From Isoetes taiwanensis (taxonomy: Eukaryota; Streptophyta; Lycopodiopsida; Isoetales; Isoetaceae): 64,000 nt of DNA. The first letter of the stretch is position 1. Each line of letters starts with the position of its first letter. Shown piece by piece: positions 56,316-64,000 of this stretch. The stretch is from positions 1,768,947-1,832,946 of the forward strand of contig JAJEKV010000063.1 in assembly GCA_021234155.1 (NCBI GenBank), given 5' to 3'. Below the pieces are notes generated by a model. It had not been told where the DNA came from and made no database searches. It saw only the letters and a list, made by a program, of their open reading frames with translations. The translations under genes and the position numbers were made by a program.

Positions 56316-58484
56316 GATCAGATTGTCTTGAAGTATTACTCATGTTTTTTGAGTATTTGACCTTATGAGCATCTCATTTGTAGAAATTTTACTGCTATGA
56401 ATAAGAATATTTAACTTTCTGGTATATTTTGTCTCAATCTCGTGTACCTTGTCACAACGCACCGCAATAAGGAAATGTGATCTTGCTATTACACAAATTA
56501 TAATACAATTTCAAAAGAGTTATAATGGTTGACACTATTAACAAAGTGCTTTGTGGAGTGGTTCTTTTCTTGTCCTAAAACCTGATCATTTTTTTGTTAC
56601 TAGGTTGACATTTGCTTTGACAAAAAGCATGATGCACTAGTTGATGCAATATTTGGGGTAGGTTAGTCACAAGAGTTAATGCAATATTTAAATTGGGTAA
56701 ACCACAAGCTTGATGGCAGCTAATTAATGGTTGATGAAACATATATGCCATGGTTGTTATTATCTCATTACAAGTTTGATGAAGTTTTGCCTCAATATGT
56801 ACAATTACTTATTGCAATTGAGTTATAATATTGTTGAAAAAGTTGGTGATATTTGAATGTGATATTTGTTATAGTGCCCTTAGAACTATTGATGCTACCT
56901 TGAGACTAACTTGTTGCAATGATGTTGCAATTTCATTATAAAGGTGCCTCTGTGTCAGGAATTGCGGCAACTGAATGTGCCCCAATCTTGATATAACACT
57001 TGACGCCCGAGCGTCAACTTTGTGGCAAATGATCACGTCAGCTATAGTGTCAAAAATGTGACAACTTTTGGAGTCTAAGGAAATTGATTTGTGTCAAGAT
57101 TTTTGACGTTATACTAGACGTTATTGGTACATTTCTCTTGTAGTGCTGGGGTAGAAGCCTTATTTATAATGCATTTCTATTCGTATTGATGATGATGGGC
57201 CACCCTTCGTGGTGGTATCTTCTTTATTAAAATGAGAAGGCATTGGTATTTGTTCCTGGAACACCGTGTGCAGACGCATGCGTCGTTCCTTTCCCGATTG
57301 CGGCTATTTTTGGTAGACACAGCTTGCCGGCATTCAATGCCAGTTTGAACTGGTTTGAAAATACTGAATGGAAAAAAATTCGATGCATACTGTCTTTCCT
57401 CCTACGATTTCTCGGTTCTCACTGCCTGCAAGTTCCTTTTTCCCCTCTATCATCTTGACGCTAACTGGGTAGTGTGATTCTTGAGCTGGCGCCTAACTGG
57501 GTCGTGATTCTTGAGCTAGATCGTCAAGAGTGCGTAAGGTTGGGATTGTATAACACAGCAAGTTTTCTCTTACGGCATTCCATCTACAAGCAACACTGCC
57601 CATTTTTTCATTATGGCATTTCATCTGCAAGTAACACTTCACATTTTTTTCATTTGACTAACATAAACGTTGAACAGATTTTTCTCTTCCTTAATACTTG
57701 GTGATCCGTCAAAGAGTAGGCAACAAGGGGGGAGGCTTCTACGGATTAGAGCGTTGGTGCAGATTAGAGCAGCTGGCTTTTATTATGTAATAACATACGG
57801 TATGATCCATTATTCCCAAACAAATGCATTATTTTCAATTTGGTTGGATGCGTTTAGGGTGTTGTTGGTAACAGATGTCCAGCATCTCGATATTGCCCAA
57901 TAATAGTCCGGCCTTACCTTGTACATGGTTTTTTCTTCTGTTGGGCAAGTACCACCTCTAGAATTTTGGTTTTACCCAAATTCAATTTCGCTTTTTGCCA
58001 TCATTCTTTTGTTGTCTGGAACTTTTTTCCCATAAACTCATGGAAGCTGGTTGCATAAGCTTTTCTCTCAGGCTGCACATTATCTTTCTGCTGCACGGGC
58101 TTTTCTCCCAGTCTGCACACACTGTACAGGCTTTTCTCTTTTCAAATTTTTATCTACTCTTAGGGATTCCATGGCTTTGGCATTTCTTAGTGATGGCATC
58201 CACTGTTCTTGGTATACTTGCAGCATCCAATCTTGCAGTCTTGGTTAACAAGGTGCCATACAACAATTCTCTAATACTTCTAAGAGCGGTTCTGCAGTAA
58301 GAATTATTATCTTAAGCATGTAAACAATGGGGTTCTGACAAGGGGAAGAAATTGTGCAATGCACAGGTGAGCGCCTTTGAGTTGCCATTTGGTTGTACAA
58401 AGCAACCAAAGTTTTTCACTATTCATTGTTTTTTGATGCAACCCATGGTGGAATAGGATAAAGCGTGACCATTTTATCTCACAG

Positions 58485-58825
58485 ATAGGTGCTCATGCCA
58501 AGATAGGTGCTCATGCCAGATCTATTGGTAATCTCATGCTGGTAATTTCACGGCGGATCATGCAGGTAATCTCATTCACTATGTTTTTATTTTATCTTTG
58601 GCCATTTCTACCTCTTTCCCATTGTTTTGTTCTGTAGACTTGAGGATTGGCTATAGCCTCAAATGCTTTGTTTAAGGCCATAGCTTCATAGAAGAGGTTT
58701 ATTAGCGTGAAAAGCTTTTACAATACAGATATTGTAAATAGCTTCAACCTTTTCTGTTTCTTTGTTACAGGAGTTCGGCAAATCTGGGATATGGCATCAA
58801 GCAAGGCATTGAGTCCCATCAACAA
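58485..58825 (+). pseudogene. Exon-like pieces of a captured gene inside the Helitron
   Basis: 58485-58565 (after CTCACAG, before GTAATC) encodes 27 residues, IGAHAKIGAHARSIGNLMLV then ISRRIMQ, including a 17-bp tandem duplication. 58771-58825 (after TTGTTACAG, before GTAAGT) encodes EFGKSGIWHQARH then a stop in one phase, or an open reading in another. Helitrons commonly capture spliced gene fragments. No parent gene is recognised. Confidence 0.3.
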
Positions 58826-61800
58826 GTAAGTAAAACATAATAGTTTGCATTCCTTTTTGCTTCTTCTTGATGTTTTGCTTGAATCTTCTTGATTTTTGCT
58901 TCTACTTCATATTATTTGCTTTGCCAAATTCCATAACGCTTGGATTATTTTTATTGTAGGCATCGAGGCTATGTGTAGAGCGGGTATCTTACAGTTGTGG
59001 TACATGCAACCTCCTGCAAGCAAAATGAGTTTTTAAAGTTTTTATTTGGTTTACTTTTATCTTTTCCAATGTTTTAAGGGATAAGGTTGCTTACAAGGTT
59101 TAATTTTTTTCTTTTCCAATGTTTTAAGGGATATGATTGCTCACAAGTTGCACCACTTTACAAGCAAAACGAGTAAGGTGAATTTTTTTCTTAAGTTGTT
59201 AGCAATCTTAGTAAGAAATGTTTGATTGCCAGTCTTACCACTTTGCTATCTTTCATTTTTGTTTATTAATATTTTTATTCTGGTTTTCAGCTAATGAAGG
59301 TAATATGAATCAAACCAATGCTTAGTTTTTAACGACCTGTCAATGATATTAATTCAAGAACTGGATAACCCGGTGGATCGTCATTTGACAATCGTGAAGG
59401 TAATGTTTACTTTTTATAGGATTTATTTTGGTGCTATTGTTTCTTCAATCTGTAACCATTGTTCTCTTCTGAAATAACAAATGCAGCTCAAGATTTGGTA
59501 CAACTGTTGATACATTAGCTGATTATGCATGCCGGAAATTTGGCTTTTCAATGCCCAAATATGGCTCTGTTACATATTTTAGTCTCCATTTAACTGCAGT
59601 TGCATGCTATGTTCTCCATGAAAGCTAAGGAGGAGATTTTGATTGGTGCCATCACTTTGCATTCTTTTTAATACAGACCAAAGTGGTTACACATGGTGCA
59701 TTCATTTTTGTACGTGCTCCTTGCTCTGACTGCAATTAGAAAAATAGGCTTTCACTAACAACAAGGTCTGATAATGCACAGGTTTTGCACGGGTCAATCA
59801 CATAAGCATTTGCATGTTTATTGATATTTGCTTTTGCTAAGGAAGAAGTTCAACCAAAAGTGGAAAAGGTAAAACTACTCTACTTGTTTTCCATAAACGT
59901 TGAATTTGAGTCCTCTGCAAAGTAGCAAAACAAACAGCTACTCTGGCATCCACACATTTTTTCTATTTGGCTTTTGAAAAAATGTAGGAAAAAAAGCATC
60001 ATTGAAGATGTGCATCAAGGCATTTGCCCCTTTTTATTCCCAAAAGGCTCATATGAACAACATTGTTGCCTTCATTAATAGGAAGCCATCTACGTAAATA
60101 CCACAGCACAATAGCACAACCCCACAGACACATGACAACACCACAGTAAATAGAAGCGCCAGCATTAAGATCGTAAGATGCATAAGCAAGTAAAGATGAT
60201 ATCTATATAGTTGGCCTATTTTTCGCCTTCATAATTTTACATTGGATCCTAAAAATGCTGCACCATGTGTATCTAATAGCTTTGTTTATATTTCTCTCCA
60301 TTCGTTTCGATAATGCACATGCGCATTGTCAAATTGGAAGTATTGCAAATGCCAGGTTATTACCAGCTGCAAAGCAAATATTGCATATGCCAGGTCTTCA
60401 TGAGATGAGAACATTGTAGATAAGGTAAGAAAATTGTAGATGAGAACATTGTAGATGATGGATCATGCAGTTTTATTTGACAAGTAGGATTTCAGTGGAA
60501 TATGCTTAAGGTATTTGCATCATTTGTGATTTATGGTGTAGCTGTAGCAGAACTCGCAAAGGCATCTGAAATTACGAGAGCCACACATGTTTGCATTGTC
60601 AAGCTTTTAAAAGCTCTTAATTTGCAGTTTAAGTAGTCTCTTTAGTGGTTTTGAAATATTAGCTGTCCAAATATTGCTAGAATAGGGCAAGGTCTCTCAA
60701 GTGTTTCTGTACGTAGCACTCTAAATTAGCAAAGTGTGGAACCTACTTACATTAAATTGTGTCTTGGCACTACAAGAAAAACTAATGCATGTAGGAATGG
60801 TATATTTATACCCTAAATTAGATTTGTGCTACTTTGAAAGTATTGTAGTCCAATGTAGAAAAACAATATTGAAGGAGAATTGAGAACTTGCAGCTTGCAA
60901 CCACTAACTGTGGAAACATACGAAAGATGCATGTTATATACTAGAAAAAGTTTGGATGCTATAATGCTAAAATATTTTAAGTGTTGTCCATGCCCTATAT
61001 GATGTTATTTTGCTGCTGGGTATTTTAGTTATTCATTGCATGTTCATCGCATATCATGTATACATGTTGAATATGCACATTTGTCCAACCATTTGATTTA
61101 GTTATGACTTGCTTCTTATGTTCAGTTTAAATAATTTACACATCTTTTTCTGGAATGGGTGCAAAATGTATTAGCATTTTGCGAGTGGTCCACGTTATAA
61201 AAATGTTGTAGATCACTCACACCTCATTTTGGAGCACTTAGTGATGATCACAAATAATCAATTTTTTGCCATGGATTTCAAAGCATTGTTTAAATTATTC
61301 GACAGATTATATATTGCATTGTTTAAATAGGAGTACGTTAAATCTTGACCTTTTATATAAGATAGCTTAAACATTTTAGATATTACTTCCATGTAAGATT
61401 GTACATAGCAAAAAGTTGAATAAGTCCCCATTAAGGTTTGAAGCTAAAAGACAAAGGTGATATTAATAACCTACAATAAACCAAAAAGATTTTGTGGGTG
61501 AAGTGTATATTGAGGTTTCATTGAGTAAAGCTATAATTTGTAAAACTACTTAAATGTAGCATTTCTAAATAGATGCTATTTAGATAAATGCTATTCAACT
61601 TTTGTTTATATGTGTTATCTTTTTTGCTAAAGCTCGGCAATGAATTTTTTTGTGAAAGTCGATAGATAATTATTGTACATGGAAATTGGATGAAGCTCTC
61701 CATCTGCATGTTCAGCATATGTTGAAAGTGTCCTAGAGGTACATGCCCAAGGTTGCCAAGGTTTGTACTAAGCTATTCCTAAGCTTAGATATACATTTTT

Positions 61801-62420
61801 GTTTTTATCTTTGAATATCAAGGTTTATTTACTTTTCTACTTATTCAAGTAAGATTCATGTGAGCAATTCATCAATTACTATCGCACATGAAATGTACAT
61901 AATCAAATGCCTTCCTCCATGTGTATCTCTATACTTGGTAGAAACGTTGAGCATCCTTGGATACATGTCTTTTGGGTTTAGGATTTAGTTCAAATAATAG
62001 TCGACATTGATTTAGGGTTTAGGTTCAGGGTTGAAGGGTTTAAGATTTTGGGTTTTTTTAGGGGTTTCTTCAGGTTTTGGGTTCTAAGGGTTTGGGATTT
62101 ATGTAGTTTAGGTTATGGGGAGCAAACAAGATTGGATGGATTTGCTCAAACCAGGTGTCCCCTTTGATCGCGAGGTCAGAGTGTGCATCCAACTATTCCA
62201 GGGAATCATTTGAGCAATCCTGGGAAAAGCGCTTGCATCCCATAGATACTACATACAGAAGGAGATAGAAGATATCTCTTTATCTTTGTCGTTTAATCCC
62301 AAAATTCAAGAACATCGGATCTCTGGCCAGAGAATGTCCTCCCTTTGCCTTGATGAGGGGCAAGATAACAAAGGGGCTAAGGAACTCGATTACACTAACT
62401 ATTCAACACGTCCATGACTA
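58826..62420 (+). other. Rest of the Helitron interior
   Basis: AT-rich, no recognised gene. It includes a ~45-bp direct duplication at about 59055-59150 (CTTTTCCAATGTTTTAAGGG), an isolated CACTA-type end at 60769, and a run of GGTTTAGGGTT-like sequence near 61980-62110. Confidence 0.5.
60769..60800 (+). repeat. Isolated CACTA-type terminus
   Basis: CACTACAAGAAAAACTAATG has the canonical CACTACAAGAAAA start of CACTA transposons. No partner TAGTG end was found nearby, so it is either a relic or a coincidence. Confidence 0.4.
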
Positions 62421-62687
62421 ATGCCCGGCATCGCCGGGCACACGTTTCTAGTATTATTTATTTGTATTATTGCCAGGTGCTAACATGTATGTACGCCTCC
62501 GCTATATAGGATTCCCATAGAAGGCGTGGGATGAATGACACCTCCGTGTCCTTTACCCGGACACTTGCCCATCACAAGTGGTCCGAGTTAGACAGAGGGC
62601 CTTTCTATGGTGGAATAGTCGCCATGGAAGAGGGGATCTCCCATATTTATACGATGGGAGCATCGTATAGGTTCGGGGAGCGTCACA

Positions 62688-63510
62688 GTAGAGTTACTTG
62701 GAAAGATGTGTTCGAGTGAGCCATTTGGAAACGTCCATAAACCAAAGATATGTGCAAGGAATAGATAGGTCCACCATGTAACGATATGCAAAGAAATGGC
62801 ATGTGTACAGGCTGCTGATTGTTCAATATTCTAATATTTCCAGCATCTCTCGCTCAGCAAGTACAATTTAATATCCCTACTTGCCTTTTAGCTAACTCTA
62901 GCTTGGACACCGATTGTGAGCATATCTGCCTGTTGTGCATTTGTGGGAATATGCTTTACTTCTATTTCACCGTTTTCAACTTCGTTCCTTATGAAATGGT
63001 GGTATCTCTATGTGCTTCATCCTAGAGTGGCAAGTAGAATTCTCACCGCGTCACTACATCACTTTTATGATCAAAATAAGGTAGAATATCCTTGTTATCT
63101 GTGTGGCTTAGTTCACCATTCTGATGCCACCAAGGAGACTGCCATATACTTCGCTTTTGCACTTGACGTGGCTACACATTCTTGTTTTTTGCTTACCTAC
63201 ATTGGTTGCGTTTTCGATTTTACAAACATACCCATTGCTGTCAAGCCTGAACCCAGTTGGGCAGTGGACTTGTGCCCAAAGATCTATTTTTGTGATTACT
63301 TCAGTTATATTTGATAGAGTTGTTAAGCTTTGCAGGAAAGAAGACAATTCGCATCAATAAGATTAGTAAGAATTTTTTTTTTTTTTTATGTCTATATCAT
63401 TAGAGCCAAAGGTAGGAAGGTTGGATGCTTTGGCACAAGAATTTATAAATTGTAAATCGTATTATTCAAGACATTTAGCCCCTTAGGCATCTACGACAAA
63501 AGATTATAAG
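62688..63510 (+). other. Gene-free flank to the right of the LTR element
   Basis: Short overlapping open frames occur on both strands at 62.8-63.35 kb but none has a recognisable motif. Nothing else seen. Confidence 0.4.
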
Positions 63511-63514
63511 TCTA

Positions 63515-63760
63515 GTATACGCTCATTCTAGAGCACACACTAGTTCTTGCAACTATAGGTCTCGAGTTCGAGGCTGCCCAGAATCGCACTCTGAACTATT
63601 GGGTGTCAAAACCCACAGACGCCATGTAAAGTGGTTGGGGGCAAGGCCCTCTGAGCAATGTAGTGTGGAGTATGGTCACATGTCCAGTTGGATGCTGCCT
63701 AGTGGCATGACGTTAAAATACTATATATCTATCTATCTATCTATCTTTCCACACTTCTTA
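63515..63760 (+). mobile_element. tRNA-derived SINE with (TATC)n tail
   Basis: The head is tRNA-like: GCTCATTCTAGAGC (A-box/D-arm region), an anticodon-arm-like TAGTTCTTGCAACTA, and box B GGTCTCGAGTTCGAGGC. The unrelated body ends GCATGACGTTAAAATACTAT followed by a TATC tract. The GACGTTAAAA pre-tail matches the LINE-tail fragments at 4.7 and 54.2 kb, suggesting mobilisation by that LINE family. Confidence 0.6.
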
Positions 63761-64000
63761 CAAACTCACTTCTCTTTCTTTCTACACTTCTTACAAACTC
63801 AAACTATGAGCAGGAAGATCAAACAACTCCTTCAAGATAATGTAAATTCCTTGCTTGACTCTTATGTATTCATAAAAGTAACATTCTAGTAGAGCATGTC
63901 TTTTTTGTATTCAACTTTGGGTCTAAACAACCAAGATAAAATCTCTCTTTTCAGACTAACTCATCCATTCTACCAGTCTGAATATATAAAGTATGAAATG
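63761..64000 (+). other. Right edge, no gene
   Basis: Contains a 20-bp direct duplication (ACACTTCTTACAAACTCA at about 63752 and 63785). Otherwise nothing recognisable. Confidence 0.4.

Larger units (their letters stand above)
53466..57145. mobile_element. CACTA (En/Spm) transposon, 3.68 kb, internally deleted
   Basis: Ends are CACTACAAGAGGATGG and (reverse complement of the right end) CACTACAAGAGAAATG. The 3-bp target duplication CTG (53463-53465 and 57146-57148) is confirmed by the uninterrupted LTR sequence at 42.28 kb (GAGCCTGGGG). Subterminal zones are rich in TGTCAA/TTGACA motifs on both sides, expected binding sites for the element's own protein. It carries only the C-terminal part of a TNP2-like gene, so it is non-autonomous. 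Confidence 0.95.
57218..62451 (+). mobile_element. Helitron, non-autonomous, 5.23 kb
   Basis: Starts TCTTCTTTATTAAAATGAG after an A and ends CTAG before a T. The 3' end has an 8-bp perfect hairpin (TGCCCGGC ATC GCCGGGCA, 62422-62440) seven bases before CTAG. These are the defining Helitron ends, with insertion between A and T and no target duplication. Uninterrupted LTR sequence at 42.35-42.39 kb brackets the same site. No Rep or helicase was found inside. Confidence 0.85.
41725..62687 (+). mobile_element. Second LTR retroelement, non-coding interior, twice interrupted in its 3' LTR
   Basis: The 3' LTR starts TGTGACG (52277) after a polypurine tract and ends CGTCACA (62687). Homologous sequence at 41725-42596 is the 5' LTR as represented here, followed by a primer site for initiator Met-tRNA. 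The LTR pair agrees at roughly nine in ten bases. The roughly 9.7-kb interior has no recognisable gag or pol, so it looks like a large non-coding derivative of gypsy type or a very old copy. Mitochondrial DNA lies in the interior, and a CACTA element and a Helitron lie in the 3' LTR. Broken. Confidence 0.75.
52277..62687 (+). repeat. 3' LTR of the second LTR element, in three blocks
   Basis: Blocks are 52277-53465, 57146-57217 and 62452-62687, about 1.5 kb in sum, separated by the CACTA element and the Helitron. The LTR starts TGTGACG and ends CGTCACA. The first block contains GGCCCAAATTGATTGGGC and CCAAATCAATTTGGG inverted motifs near 52470-52560. Confidence 0.85.

Noticed and set aside
62916-63314. 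132-residue plus-strand frame and overlapping minus frame
   Set aside because: Both strands are open over the same stretch and neither shows a motif or plausible start context. Left as unassigned.

Overview
This is a repeat-dominated stretch of a land-plant nuclear genome. Plant origin is supported by a plant-type mitochondrial DNA insert (trnK, trnS-GCU, trnE, trnG-GCC and the start of nad7), a CACTA element with TNP2-like domains, a Helitron, Ty3/gypsy-type LTR elements, L1-type LINEs and an LTR element primed by initiator Met-tRNA. The nad7 fragment reads as unedited mtDNA that would need many C-to-U and several U-to-C edits, including stop-to-sense changes. Dense editing in both directions is known from hornworts, ferns and some lycophytes such as Isoetes, so I infer a seed-free plant. 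I cannot name the species. Only one likely host gene end is visible, at the left edge.

Layout. 0-0.4 kb: last two exons of an unidentified plus-strand gene. 1-3.5 kb: a decayed LINE whose middle third is inverted. 3.48-27.10 kb: the most interesting object, a probable giant cut-and-paste DNA transposon with matching terminal inverted repeats and a 4-bp target duplication. It carries two convergent broken genes. Gene A (+, 6.46-10.89 kb) is a DDE-type transposase-like protein. Gene B (-, 26.87 to about 11.2 kb) combines a coiled coil, an FCP1/HAD-like phosphatase domain and a Ulp1-like cysteine protease. Each gene has a first large intron filled by a (CCA)n tract on its own coding strand. An 11-kb Ty3/gypsy fossil (13.45-24.46 kb) sits inside gene B.

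27.1-41.7 kb: L1-type LINE pieces flank a complex satellite region. It has an 80/160-bp tandem repeat, a 19-bp minisatellite that changes orientation, 500-bp and 313-bp repeat units with telomere-like palindromes, and a small inverted-repeat element nested in the minisatellite.

41.7-62.7 kb: a second LTR element with a long internal region of no recognisable coding capacity. It contains a mitochondrial insert between 118-bp direct repeats. Its 3' LTR has been split twice, by a 3.7-kb CACTA element (3-bp duplication CTG) and by a 5.2-kb Helitron. 62.7-64 kb: unassigned sequence and a tRNA-derived SINE whose 3' end matches that of the LINE at the left edge.

How it fits together: the window is a stack of nested insertions rather than an operon-like or gene-dense locus. 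A LINE family with simple-sequence tails left at least three other tail fragments here, and apparently mobilised a SINE. The large DNA transposon, if confirmed, would be an autonomous-type element that encodes SUMO-protease-like and phosphatase-like functions beside its transposase.
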